Part shown: piece by piece, positions 35,702-49,299 of the stretch
Numbering within the stretch: position 1 is the first letter of the stretch
How the letters are laid out: each line of letters begins with the position of its first letter
Source: Acridotheres tristis
Taxonomy: Eukaryota; Chordata; Aves; Passeriformes; Sturnidae
Reading direction: 5' to 3'
NCBI GenBank assembly: GCA_037013685.1
Contig: CM072893.1
Coordinates: 15,836,736-15,900,735, forward strand
Length of the DNA: 64,000 nucleotides
The notes under the pieces: model-generated
Seen by the model: only the letters and a program-made list of their open reading frames with translations
Database searches by the model: none
What the model was told of the DNA's origin: nothing
Translations under genes and position numbers: made by a program

Positions 35702-38700
35702 TCATTCATTAGGGTGAAGGTCACAGATGAGGTTAGTCAGGCCAAGGAAGGGTTGCACACAGAGTGCACACAGGACAATGACAGCAAAATATTTGGGAAT
35801 TCCAGTAGGATCACAACAACCACTTGAGTTCTACTGTATCATAGAAAAAAACATAATAAAATAGGTCCTTAAACACAGAGACAGGTAAGGAATCCATGCA
35901 GAAATAGCACAGTGCTCTCTGGTGGCATAGTCTCCAAGCTCCTATGTACAAGGAAAGCAGCATGATCCCACAGGTAGCTAAAGGGCTGGGAATGTACCCA
36001 AAGCTCTCTTTGGCTCACAATATACTGTTGGATGAGGGGTTCTGTCAACACACTCCATTAACCCAAACTCTAAATGGGGTTAGAAGTTGCAATGCCCTTG
36101 GAATTAGTACTGTATCACTGCATATCATTATTAATATTGCTATAATTCGTACTTGTAAGCTGTCTCCTCAGTATGGGTACATTTGCATAATAAGGCACAT
36201 AGCTCTTCTTTTGCCAGTGCACTTTCAATCTCAAATCCTGTCAAGTAGGATTTATGTGCTTTTGTTTCTAGTACAAAATGAGAAATACAACATTACATGT
36301 TGTTGTAGAACAATTCAGACAACTATTGTCTTGTTTACACAGCCTAAATTACATGCTAGTTTAGTCATTATGCAAAGTAACATTACAAATGAGAGAAAAA
36401 TCAGGAATCCAGTTTCTGTCTCAAAAATAATTACTTTGAGCAAGGCTTTCAGCTACTGTTAATCAGGGCAGAAGTTTGTCCATAATGATCAAATATTTAA
36501 AAGGAAGTAAGAAACAGCTCCTGTTCTTTGTTTTTCTTGGACTGTGATGTAGACTCAGGGGAATTGCCTATGTCAGAGAATTGTTTATATTGAGAATTAG
36601 AGAATTTTTATTAGATTTAATTACAGTGGATTTTCTCCCACATAGTAGAAGCTACAAAATGGAAAGTCAGTCATCTGCTTTTAAGCAGGATCATCACAGT
36701 TAGAGGAAAAAAAGAACAAATTATTGAGCTCATCCTCTTGCAAAGGCGACTTTTCAACTTTGAAAAGTTCCCTTATATAGGATATACTGGATATTAAGCT
36801 TATGCTCCATGGAACAATAGCTAAAAATCCATTTAATAGGGAGGGGCTGACCCTTGAAAAACAGATTGCACAGAATTTTGTGACATTCGGATCTTTCATT
36901 CAAAACAAAATGCTCTCACATTTTTAGTTATTTACACTGTCATTTCTAGGAATATTATTTTACAGTTTCAAAGCTTTGAAATATTTCTCTCATAAAGACA
37001 AATTCTATGATAAAGAATCCAAGCCACGTAAAAAATGCATTAAAAAATAGTGCCCACATTTTAATGTAAAAAAAAAGCATTAAAAAATCTCAGCAATATT
37101 ATCCAGAAACATGTCCTCAGATATTTAAAAGCTTTGCCTGAAGTTATAGCTGATAGCACAAATATTTGGCAGGTAGTAGCACAGTTAGCATGCTTTTCTG
37201 TGTTGTGCAGAAAACCTTTCATTTGATTGCACTGCATTCCCCAATCAAAGGGAACAGTTTGACAGATCATTGACAGATCACTTAGAGGAGATGGCTTTTT
37301 CATCAGTTACTCTCTCTGAAATAAAATCTGGAAGCGTTTCAGGCTGGTAAGAGAATATGTGCTTTGCCTTTTTGACTTTTTTTTTTCTTTTCAATTATAC
37401 TGTGAATATATAAAATGCCTGTTGCAAGATGGCAGGCTCCAGACAGTCTAGAGCCTGAATATGGTATTTCTGTTATGGAGCAGAGGTCTGCACGTGGCCA
37501 TCCCTCCATGGGAAGCACAGTTTTGTGGCACAAGGCTTGAACATTCACTGCACTGAGGTTTTTTTTCCCCAAACTAGCTTGTCTGCAAGTATGTGTTCTC
37601 TTCCACAGAAGACTGCTACAGATGTGATCATCTGGAAAACGTCCTACTTCCAAAGGACGGCCCCTTGGCACAACAATCTGCTGTTAACACTGCCCTGGCA
37701 ATTTACAGGGGCCACTGCTGCCCACTAGCAGCACATATAAAAGTCTCTTGATTCAATATTAGAAGTTTGCAAGCCATCCTGCTGGCTTACAGCACATTAA
37801 GACATTTATATGCAATCTCATCTATGGCCAAATTTCAGGTTATAAACAAATTTAGACAAGTTGCGTATTCTGTCTTGCAGATGTGCCTGACCAGGGCCAC
37901 AGATAACCAAGAAGAATTTGCAGGCAGACACAGAAGTAAGATTTCACACATTTTGTGGAACTCCACAAGTTTTTTGAATTGAGAGTAGGTGGAATTTGAA
38001 ACATTATTAATTATGTTAATTATAATCATATATCTACTAGTAGAAGTCTCTTCAGTTCATGTAATTAGCAGTGCCTTTATGTTCTTGCTCTCTATGTATT
38101 TAACGCAGTGTTATCTCTCTGACAATCATCTTCTGCTTGCAGTACAACTTTCATGAAACTTTAAGGAGTGCAAGTACTTGCTCAGATATATTTTGTGTTA
38201 ACACATGTAGTAAAGGGAAGAGAACTACATAAACAACCCTGAAGCAGTGCTGTCAAAATGCAACCTAAACTTCAGTCAGCTTAATAAACAAATTCTCAAA
38301 TATAAACTCTTACTTTGATTTTCAATTATACTTTTTAGAAACATTATTTACATCAAAACTCTTAATGCATATTGTCCAACTATTTTTCAGAAAACCTGCA
38401 GGGTTCTTTTTTGTGTGTTTATTTTGATCTTTTGATTAACAATACACAAAATGTTTTATGCAAAGAGTTTTAATTTTAAAAGTATGTTTTTCATTTAAAC
38501 GAAATATCATCTGAAATACTTCCAGAGAGAACTGATACAAACAAATTTGCAGACAAGGGACCACTACCCTTTAAAAAAATTGCAAGAGAATAAGTCAGGT
38601 ATAGCTCAAGCCAGAATGATAACAAACATCTGCCTTTCAAAAATCCAGAATGAACAAATAAATGCATAAGATGAGATTAATTTATGGTTATAAGCTCTTC

Positions 38701-40380
38701 AGGTGCCAAATCAAAATAGTTATTCTTCCCGGTTCTTGTAACAAGGCCTACTTGGAACAAGTATTTTCTGGAAATTCAGGCAGGGACAGTGCAATTGTAC
38801 TACAGAAGGCTGACAAAGGTCTCAACTCTTCCCAGGCTCAGACATCATTGTTTTACTCCAGGTTCCTGCATTTGCAGCTAGGGAGAAGAAAAGCATACAA
38901 GGAGGACACAAAGCAGTGAAAAAGCTGGCCACTAAGCAATGCTGCACTCATGCTCCAAAACATCCCTCTACACAAAAGGGTAAGTAAGGACTCCGTGAAC
39001 TTCTAGTTCTTACTGGAGAAGTTCCTGCTTTAAGCAACAATCCCATCATACATTGTTCACTGTGGGAAAAACAAAGTGGTCCCTGGAAGGAGGGACAAAC
39101 AAATGAGAAACTTTCTGCTGGCCTGCCTAAGGACACCCTATGGGCCTTGTGACACCCGACCTCCCCTGCTCACAGATGCTGTACAAATTCAATTACACTG
39201 AGGAGTGCTTCAGTCAAACCCCACAGTGCCTGGCTCAGACACGCAATTAGTTCCATATTCTATTACAAAAACAGCCATGCTTTCATGGGCCTGAAGCTAG
39301 CACATATTCAGGGCTTCATTATATCTACTCTCTCTAAATGTTTCTCTTAATTATCTTTGGTCCCTAAGAGAGGCTTGAGGCCTTCCTCATTTGCTCTTTT
39401 TTCCACTATGGTTGGTTTGATTCCCAAAGCAAGAGACTGAAATGGGATGGGAAGACACAAGTAAACAAATATTCTTCCAAATGCACAAACTTTTTTAAAA
39501 ATTATTTAAATTGGTGTTAAAAATGCCATATTAACAGCAGCATGACAACTATTGCAGATGCATATTCACAGATATTTGTTCTAGACAGAACAAACTACAG
39601 TCTCAGTCCCCCAGGCACACTCTGCATCTGGTACACCACTAACAGGATATCTGAGTTATCAGAAGCTGGAAATTCTGGCATACATCTTTTAGATGCAGAA
39701 CACTATGCATCAACTCACTTCTCTTATGTGAAAATGGGCTCAACAATTAAATAAAAAGAACTTCCTGTACACTTACAGAGGTAGTGGCACTCCTCCATGA
39801 ATAGTTACAAAACCTGTATCTCTCAGATGCTGGGAACACTGGAAATGAAAGAGCAGAAGAGAAAATGTATTAACCTGCATGTGTTCATGTTTCAGTCTGA
39901 GTAATTAATATTGTTTATCCAGGTATCACTGAGATACTAACTAGTCATGGAAATGGTGCTTGCCACAGTTATCCTCAGATTCTCCTTATATGCATGATCC
40001 TGAATTCATAGGGAAGCACCCATTTATTTCAGCGGGCTTGAAAAGTGGTTTTTTGGGTGTCACCAAGAGCACTATTACACCAGAGTTAATATTACCATCA
40101 GTCTACACTGGTGATAGCAAAATCATACACTGCAATGTACAGCTGACATAGTTCAGGGAATGCGAGTTTTATAGTAATTTTACATGTTGTCTAGTACCCA
40201 GAAGACCACACCACAGATTTCTGTAAGATCTTATTCAATCTTCCCTCATCCTGAGATGGTGTAATTCACAGCTGAAGTACGCATGGGGTTGAACACACAT
40301 GTCTTGGCTCTAAATTGGCTCTAACCAGCTCCCGCGAACTACAAGCGAGCTTTTGCTGGACATGAACGCGTGTGTTTCCT
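35702..40380. other. Intergenic region before the first CpG island
   Basis: AT-rich DNA without recognisable exons. It includes an unexplained 172-codon ATG-started + frame at 35944-36462. I saw no tRNA or other RNA gene. Control sequences of the downstream CpG-island promoter may lie towards its right end. Confidence 0.5.
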
Positions 40381-40495
40381 CCAGCCGCGTTTCGCAGCTC
40401 CCACTGCCCACCCTTTGCAATTGTGACCAATCGCACGGCGGAGTGTCCTCAGCCCCAAGCGTTCCCGGCACACAGAGCCGCGCCCCCTCAGCGCC

Positions 40496-40525
40496 GTCCC
40501 GTCCCGTCCCGTCCCGTCCCGTCCC
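40496..40525. repeat. (GTCCC)6 pentanucleotide repeat
   Basis: Six perfect GTCCC units upstream of the YY1 and TCTCGCGAGA elements. A two-unit echo lies at about 40732-40741. Confidence 0.95.
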
Positions 40526-40600
40526 GGAGCTCCCTCAGCGCTCTCGCCAGAGGGGGCGCCCGCCGCCGGCGCAGCCCGCGGCTCTCGCGGGAAGATGGCG

Positions 40601-40614
40601 GCTCTCGCGAGAGC
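40601..40614. promoter_or_regulatory. TCTCGCGAGA element (14-bp palindrome)
   Basis: GCTCTCGCGAGAGC is perfectly self-complementary and contains the TCTCGCGAGA element of CpG-island promoters, a motif attributed to BANP-type or Kaiso-type binding. A degenerate half copy (GCTCTCGCGGG) lies at 40581. It directly abuts the YY1-type site. Confidence 0.7.
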
Positions 40615-40891
40615 GGGCGGCGCGGCTGCCCGTAGCTATGGCAGCGGGGGATGAGCGCGCCCGGCGGGACCCGCGCGCGGGGACAGGTGGGGACTGAGAG
40701 CGCTCCCGAAGTGCTGCGGATTCCTCCGCTCCCGTCCCGTCCCCTCAGGAGAAACCGCGGCCACACGCAGCTGTTCACTGGCTGCTTGGCCGCGTGCCCG
40801 GAGCCTGGCCGGGGGCGACCCCCGCCCTGTGCAGTGGCGCAGCCCCCGCCCGCCTCGGCCGCGCCGCAGCGGGGTCCGTGCGGGGCTCGGC

Positions 40892-40925
40892 CGGCCCCGA
40901 ATGCCGGCCCCGAATGCCGGCCCCA
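40892..40925. repeat. 13-bp tandem duplication
   Basis: Two copies of a CCCCGAATGCCGG unit side by side within the CpG island, followed by a diverged partial third. Confidence 0.85.
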
Positions 40926-40990
40926 GCTCCGGCAGGACTGTGAGAGAAGGGCCCCTCTGCTCTGCGCACCCGCACAAGAGAAAAGGAGTA

Positions 40991-43900
40991 GCAGGTACGA
41001 GAAAAAGAGAATTCTAGAGGCTGAAAAGGTATTTTATTAGTAGGGGTCCTTGAAATATTAAGGGGTGTTGCATTATCTTGGTTAATAACACAGGTATGAT
41101 CAGCTGCCGTCAAAAGTTAAACTTGCATGGGAGCTGCTGTTGGTTAGAAGCCTCCTCAGAATTTAATTTACTGTCTTGGTCTAAGATAGGCAAAACCATG
41201 TGCTTTCCCACCCCTCCCTCCTTCTTTTGAAAGAAAGCAGAAGCTCTTTGCTTTTCCAGAGTCGCATTTCGCTTGAAACCTTTCTTTCAGTTCAAGGATT
41301 ATGAGTGGACATTTATGAGGATTACAGCCATAAATACAAACCATAACAATATACCTTTTGCTTTCAAAACTTTGCAGGCATAATGGCTTTCTGGTTTTTC
41401 AGCTACGTGAACTTGTTGTAGCTGATTGTGTGTGTATTAAAAAAATTGAAAAACCTTTTCAGATTTCAGAACAAATTCTGAGTATTTTAATTATGGAAAA
41501 AAGATGCATGTGAAAAGGAAGGGAAAATAGTTGTGTATTTCTCATGCAGCTTGAAAGAAAGATGTTTGTACTGAAAAAAAAAAATTCTCTAAGCTTGTGC
41601 TGCTTTTCAGACTTGAAAAAAGATTTTATGCTGCAATATATTTGACACTGAGTAGCAGTTTTGGAAAACAATAGCAACATGGATAGTCTTGTGTTTGCTT
41701 CAAGAGGAAAGTACTGTGCTGAGAACTCACCTGGTGAGGAAATACATGACTTGAATATGACATCTTTTAAAAATAATTAGAAAAAAGTATTACGGGCTGA
41801 AAAATATTTGTCAACCTGTTGAAATTTGTTCTCATTTAGGAAATTATAGAAATAATAACAGTTTAATTAAACAGGATACTCTGTAAGTTCTATTCTAAAC
41901 GAAACTATATCTAATCAAGCATGCTGCATATCATTCAGACTGGATTAAATAGGAGCTTTATTTTTTTTGCTCATTTGTTTCCTCCTCACCTGGTAATGTC
42001 ACCCATGAAGTCTTCTGCCACAATGTTCTTGAGGTGCAGGGAGGAGTAAGGGTGTGCCTGATTTGTCCAGTGCAGACAAACGTACAGTTATCCCAGAGAA
42101 TTTAGAAATTTTGGAGAGGTTTTTTTTTTTCTTTTTATAATGCTAGTGACACCTGTAAAACATTTCAGTTCATTTCTTTCAGGCATTGCAGGTAAGAAAT
42201 ATGCCAGTTCTTCTCTCAGTTCTGGGTTAAGTGTCTATTTTGAGACTGTAGTCACAAGTTGGTTAAAAAGGATAATGGGAATTTAAATCCTTCTCTGTCT
42301 AGTCTTGGAGATGTTATTAGGGCCTAAGCCTTCTTAGGCGAGTTTTCATGGACGGTACATAGAAGAGAAAGTGTGTTTATTTCCCAGTTTGTGGAGCTTC
42401 AAAAAGTTTGTTACCTTGAGAGGCTCATTGAGTTTGAGGACTCTGTAAACATACCTATGTACAGAACAGTTGTGGCTGTCCAGAACCATTTTTGGTCCAA
42501 CTGTGCGAGTTGCAACAGATGATATAAAAAATACCCGGGAAAAACTGAGGTAAGGGGGATGAAAGAATAATAATAAAAAGTCACAGCTATTGTTTTTTTT
42601 AATCTGCTTACCTAACTTCAGAACCAACAAAAGTGTCTTATAATTAACGTACCTGTTGATACCTGTAGAACTTGTCTTTTCATTTTTTCTCATGCATCCT
42701 TCTGAATACCTTACACATCCTTCAGTTTCCTGTTCCACACAAATTTTTCAAAAAGTTTATTTTTATTTGTTCTCTGAAATACTTCTTGTTTGCTTTTAAA
42801 TTTCTTTATTTTTCTGTCAATAGCTGCTGCAGGCACAATTCCAAAACCATCTTATATTTTGTCACTGTGGGTCATTGCCTAGAAAAGATATGCAGTGCAT
42901 GATGGCAGAGAGGAGCAGTGTGAAATTATTGACTGTCAAAGAATTTTGATTGGCTTGCTTGGATCTCTCTATTGGTCCTGTTAACTGCAAGTCAGGCAAT
43001 CTCGAGTCCTTAGGGTTTTGCCTTCTTCCTTTCATCTGTAGGCAGCCCCATTCCCGAGGCTTGTGCTCTGTGTGTGAGACTGCTGGGAGGAACCATCTCT
43101 TAGTGTAGTGTGGACACTTTCTAAGCCAAATGACACAATGTAGTAGGTCTGTTATTGTGTCTCCTGACATGCAAGTTTAGTGTGCAGTCCATTTCTTCTC
43201 TTTTTCTGTTATAGCAGTTGATGCATGGGGTTTATTGTTCTGGGTCTGGGGAAGGTTGGGTTTAGGTGCCTCTCACCAGCCACTGTCTATGGGACACAGG
43301 TGTGATGTTTGGCCAGACTAGGATATGACTTGGCTGTGCTACTCTGGTTCTAGAGCAATAGACTGTATACCAGCTCGATTACTCAGCTTGCAGAACTTAG
43401 GTACAGTCATACAGCTGGGAAATTAGCCTGGTGTGCCTTTCCTGAAGTTACAGTAAGTGTTTTATATCTGGAGTTACTGGAAAAGGAAGGAAAAACTTTA
43501 GTTTATCAGCACCTTGGTAAAAAACAAGGAACCTGCAAGGAAGACAAGAGGCTCTTACTTTTTTGATACTTTCCAAGATCTGTGAGTTGTATGTATTCTG
43601 TTGTGATCTTAAGTATTAGGAGTAACATTTCATGTTCATAGAGTGCAAACCTTTCAGTAAGTTTTGTTGTCTAGTGCCCTAAGTTTGTGAAGTAAAGTTG
43701 ATCTTAAAGATACTGTGTTAAAAGTTGGTGTGTCAATTCACTCCTGTAGCAGTGATTGTTTAGTAAAATGGAGAGTTGTGGTACCTGCTGAGTGCTTATT
43801 GTCATTGCTCCCAAATTAGTAAGAGGCAGAGGAAAGGGCTGGATGTGGTTTTGAGGCTTAAAACCATTTTTGTTCAAATTATGAAAGCATCTGGAAAATT

Positions 43901-46900
43901 ATGTACTGTTATAGCATAATCCGTGCTTTTTCTGTCTAACAGTTTTGAATACTGTAAAAATATGGCTTCTCTAGTATCATTCATGATAACTTGTAAATAA
44001 ATCCATTTCTGAATTAAAGTGTCTGCAAGTAATAGAATACAATGTTGCTGCTGCAAGTGGTGTTTAAACATTTTGATTACAAATACATCATAATAACATG
44101 GGAAATAAATTTGATATTCCTCTTGCAGAGTACTGTGACCATTTTCTTCAAAATCTTCAACCTTAACTTGTTCAAAGGTGTGTTTCTTATCTGTAGAGAT
44201 CTTTAAGCAGGACTGAAATTTCAGCTTTAAGACCTGCATATTGGTGTCTCTTCTTTCCTGTCTTTTCTTTATTAATAAAACCTCTGAAAGCTTTGTACTT
44301 GCACAAAGGAAATTTGAATCGGGTATCTGAGAATGAGAAGTAACCTTTATCCACAGAAATATGTGTTGTGCTACTAGTGGTATAATTTTCACTGTTCCTC
44401 TGGCACTCTCCAGAGACTCTGGCCTGGAGAGGGTACCTGAGCAAGAGGAGATTACTTCTGTCTGTTCATTTTTTTTTGTTATGTTGCTGGGATTGTTTTC
44501 AGAAATGCAAATTGTCATTTTGAATTTTGAGTTTGATGTGAACAGGACTGAGCCTGACAAATCAATTTGCAAAGGCCAGGGCTGTCAGATGACAATAGCT
44601 TGCCTTCATTATCTACCAGTTTAGATTTGAACCGATGACCTAGAGGTGAAAAGCTCAGTTTTGTATTACAAATCCTCTGATCCATCCATATGTTCTCTTG
44701 TTTAAGGTCCCTGTAGTCCTCTTAAACAGAACATGCAGTAAATACTGAGCATCCTTTGCACTTGTAAATATTAGAACAGTGTCCACTCCAGTTGTCTGCT
44801 GTGCGTGTGAGGACACTGCAGTTAAATATAGTAACAATTTCTTACACTCTCTGGCTTTTCATGAGAAACCCTCATACAAATCCAACCATATGGCAAAACC
44901 CAGCATTATCCTAAAACCATTAACAAAGAACCTTTTGCTGCCATTAATGGGAAAATGAATCTACAGCTCTAAGTAGCCTGCTGGGAGTTATTAATAACAT
45001 CAGGCTACTGCTAAGAAAGTGAACTTAAATAAAATATCATTAGGAGCTGAGTCATCTCACCAGCTTCTGCATGTCGTATCCAAGTTGGTATTTATCTATG
45101 AAAGCCTTTTCAGAGTACATTATCTTTATTACTCCTCTACTTTTTTCTTCATTGAGTATCTTTAATGCTGTCAAATAGCATAATGGAAAACCATTTGCGT
45201 GGATTTCATAAAATAGATTCAAAAATATTTGAAATGTCCAGACAGACTCATAAACTATTTTCCCATTCATTCTGAGGTAAGATGTTCCTAGGCAACCTGT
45301 TGAGCAGGAGGAGGTCAACAAATGTAAATACTTGAGCAAGTGATTCTTAGTTTCTAAGGCTATGAAGTTGCTGTCTACAAGTCATAGTTTCTGTGAAGCT
45401 ACAGAAATAATAAAATTTACATTTATTTGTATTTGAATTGTCTTTTTATCTCCTTATCCCTTCTCCTCCAATCCTTAATGTCATTTGACTTCATTTCAAC
45501 AGACACTGCTGTGTCTGTACTGATTGATCTGCTGCCAAATCAAATGTAAAGAGGTGAATTTCCTACTTTCCCCTCATTATGAGAGCAAATCAGGTCTTTT
45601 TCCTCTACCTGAACATTAATATTCGTGTAGTTTATAGGAACATTAATTATTTTTGAGATCTCAGGGGCTTTTATTTCGAAATGTTGAAAATTCAAAAGGT
45701 ATTGGTAGGAAACCTATTTTAGTCAGATGCTTCTGTGGGCAACAAAAAAAATTACTGCCAAGTTACTATTTAAACAAGGCATATGATTATGCTGTCTGAT
45801 GTATCCTTGGTCCAATTTGTTTTCTCCCCCTAGAGAGCATCAGCTAGAGCATCCCTCTTGGGGCAGTATTTTCCTTTTTACTTAGCACTTCTGGTAGATG
45901 AGATGGGAGCTGTATCTCTTTTGTAATTTATTCCCCCCAGTCCTTTGATGGCACTACAGTCATCTTCTATGGGTTCTGTCTTGAAAGCAAAATATCTGAA
46001 TCCTTAGGGGGTTTTGACAATTGGAGAAATTAGGGTTTTAAAACTCATAGATACAATTTATGAATGTTTCCCTTTTTCGAATATCTCTCCAAACCTGAAA
46101 CTAGGCCATTTTTTTGTTTTGTTTTGGCTTTTTTTTTTTTTAATGCAGGTAAAACTTCACTGAATTGTGGTTGTCTATAAAAGTGTGACAAAAAACATGA
46201 ACCCTGGTGATCTTTTAATTATTTTGCAATAGACTCTGGCTTGTTACATTCTGCCATAATTGATTTGATGGGTGCATTTCATCAAGCATGTAGTCCTTGA
46301 ATTTGAAGGCTAGAAGTCTGATTTTTAGAATTACTTCCCCTTTTGTCTTTTATAACTCTGAAAATTCAGGCAGTTAAACTTCTGCTGCCTTCCCATCCTA
46401 TTTAAATTGAAGCAGTTAATGTGGGTTTATTGTAGATACCTATTTTTAGAATGTAGTCAAGCTTTCTAGATTGTATAAACAATTTAGTGCCATGAACTGG
46501 CACAAAAGAGGGAGTTTGAATATATGCTTTACAAATAAGCAGTAAGTAACTACTGGTTCAAAGGTAGAAGCAGGTGGGTAATGGTCACACATTAGTGTCT
46601 TGACTAGAATGCTTTTTTCATAGGACAGATTGGCCCACCAAAATTTATGCAGAGGTACATGCTGTGTGTTTGGTGGGAACAATTCTCATATGAGAAGCCT
46701 GCAGGGAATCAAGGGGAAATTAGCTTTTTTTCTTTTTTTTTAACCTATCTGCTTGTTTATTTCTCATACTTGGTAAAAGTAAATTGGTATTTGTAGCAGA
46801 TAATATTTGGTGGATGTAATTCATATGGTTTCATTTAAAAAAAATGGTATGTGGTTTATTGTGTTTTGAATTTTGAAAATAATGAATGGACTAAAAATAT

Positions 46901-49299
46901 GTAAGAGTGATTCACACGTGGGAGACTTTGAAGAGGAGGAATCTTCTGTAAGTATTTCCACTAAACATGGAAATAAATGTATTCTGGAAAACAATTAATC
47001 AGTAAAGTGTGTCACAAAGCAGAGGATAGCAAAAGACTTTGTAATCCTCCAGTTTGCATTCCCAGTACAATGAACTTATAAATGGATCAATAAACAACAG
47101 CTAATGCATCTCAGCATGTTGGTTACATGGGCTGTTACTGTGACATGGAAACAGGTTAATGTCCTCAGCAGATCTGCATGTCGTTCGAGAAAATAGGTCA
47201 TGGTGCAGGGGAAAGGGAGGGGAAATAAAAGAGAGAAAAAAAAGTTGATTTTTTTTACTCTTCTCGTTCATTAAAGTTTTTTCATTGTGCTGCATCTGAA
47301 GTTGCTAATGAATAGACAGCAAAACTTCATAATCCTTGGGATAGTAGGCTGCAGCACTCTGTGATGGCTGTTATGGACACTGTTATCACTACAATCTATG
47401 CAGTACTTGGAACAGATGACATCTGGGGAGTTTATGTAAATACTTCTGAAGTATGTTTAAAAAAAGGCGTTGCCAGCAAAAACTTTAGGTTTCTTTGATT
47501 GTGGATGCTTGATAGATTTGAAATAGAGATTTATTTATTTTTCTCAAAGCGAATCAGGATAAAATGCTGCGGTGTGAGTTTGGCAATGTTGCAGTTTTCA
47601 TTTAAGTGCTGTTTTTATGGTATTCCTAATTTGTTTAAATTCTTGAAGACAGACAACTTTCACAGATTTTTCAGGGAAGCTTTTTCAAACGTCACTTTAG
47701 ATACTTCTCTTAAAATGCATTGTTTCAGGAGAGGATGGAGAAGGAGAGAATCTCTCTTTCCTGTTAGCAAAAATTAGCTGGGTTTAAGACTGTAGTTCTA
47801 TTATGGAAATATCTTCTGTTGTGCAAATGTGTTTTATTTAAGGGCTCTTCATTTTTGGGAGAGATAGAAAGGTAGCTTAATTAATTTAGTAATGTATTTT
47901 TTCAATCAGTCCATATAATGTTGTTAACAATTGTAGCAGTCATATTCAGCTGTATAATTTTCACATAAATTAAGATGTTTACCACTTACCCATTATGTTT
48001 TCCTCTGCTCACTTTCTGCATATGATGGATTCTCCTCTGCCTGTTTGTCTGATATTGCAGCTGCAGCCTGGAAAGGTAGCTGGGCAATTCCACTGTATTC
48101 AATTCTTGCCTGGTAGGAAACAGCAGCAATCACAGGCAGGAGATGGTAGAGTCCTGTTATCTCCACTAGAGCAGAGACATTTTCAGGCTCAAGGAAAAAG
48201 AGGGATCTTTTCAAATTGAAGTTGCTTTATCTGATGGCATAGCTCCTGAAACATTTCTAGACAAAAGAAGCACTACTGGGAAAATCTTATTTTTCAGGAT
48301 TATTCTGCAAGGGAATACTTGAGATTTTGGTGGGTTTTGGGAGAGAAAACATGGAAAATGTGTGACTATTGCAGTGTCACGCTCAACTGGATTGCTTAAT
48401 TCTGCTCTGAAATATAGTACTTCAAGTATAGATTACAAATTTGTTTTCTTCTTTTTCTTCTGATAAGGAATGCATATACTATTTGTACAGGAGTTAGTAT
48501 TGATATGCCATTTGTAAGTAAATTTTAACCTTTGATATATTTATCTTATGTATGTATAATAAATAAAAATTATTTAAAGTTGTTTGAACGAGGATCGAAA
48601 GCCTAAAATTAGACTTCTAATTAATCCTAAACTGTTTAAAATTTTTTGGATCTTTAAAATTTGGATTTTCTTAGCAGAAAACATCAAATATTTACTTGTT
48701 TTAGTATTGCTCTACTTCAAATGTAGCTATCTCTGGTAGGTTTGAAAATGGTTGTATTACTTGTAGCACTTCACTCATGTCTCTACTGTCCCACTTTAGG
48801 TTAGTGGTGTCAGTAAAATGTGCAACAATATTCCAGTTTGTTCCTTGGCTTGTTTTCTTCCTATCTGAGCTCATCAGGAGTTAATTTGAGTAATGACATA
48901 TATACTAAATGCCAGAGCCCATATTCTTATCCAAAGTTATGAATAAATTATGATATTCCTCTTTGGCTGTACTTGGGAATGGTTTTGAGTATTAATAGCA
49001 CTCAAATTTTGATTGTTACTTAAACAATTGAAATACTGTTCTTGAGGTGAATTCTGAGAATTCTCAGTGGCAATTTCTTGTTTTCTGCATACTAAATTTT
49101 CGGTCTTTCTGTGTAATGCCAGCCTATTGAGCTGATATGGGATTGCCAATATAGCTCTGCTTTAAATAGGACATAAAAATGTCTTCACTCATCCAGTCAA
49201 ACGAATGTTCTCATTTGGTTTGTGAAAATCACTCATAACTATGACATAGGAACTTTCCTCAGGAAGCATGTGAAGTATGTTATCAATTTATGGACATAA
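40991..49299. other. USP54: AT-rich region, probable USP54 intron 1
   Basis: No exon recognised. A 233-codon stop-free minus-strand stretch (43874-44572) is reported as a finding. One exact MEF2-type CTATTTTTAG lies at 46440-46449. The intron assignment rests on the promoter call at 40.6 kb. Confidence 0.35.

Larger units (their letters stand above)
40380..40990 (+). promoter_or_regulatory. USP54: CpG-island promoter, probably USP54 (distal)
   Basis: A sharp island of very high GC and CpG density within AT-rich DNA, with hallmark housekeeping elements: CCAAT at 40427-40431, a YY1-type GAAGATGGCGGC at 40591-40602, and TCTCGCGAGA at 40603-40612. The YY1 site is in + orientation, which in many promoters sits just downstream of the start and points along transcription. 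An ATG at 40638 is followed by 16 codons to a weak donor (GGACAG|GTGGGG, 40686), but no family match supports translation. In vertebrates USP54, a USP-family protein, follows MYOZ1 in this direction, so this is probably a USP54 promoter. A separate or divergent non-coding transcript is possible. Confidence 0.6.

Noticed and set aside
36769..36780. CCTTATATAGG as a possible CArG box
   Set aside because: It has seven A/T bases between CC and GG instead of six, so it does not match the SRF consensus.
40353..41113. Several overlapping frames of 60-130 codons on both strands in the first CpG island
   Set aside because: Mutually overlapping low-complexity frames caused by scarcity of stop codons in GC-rich DNA.
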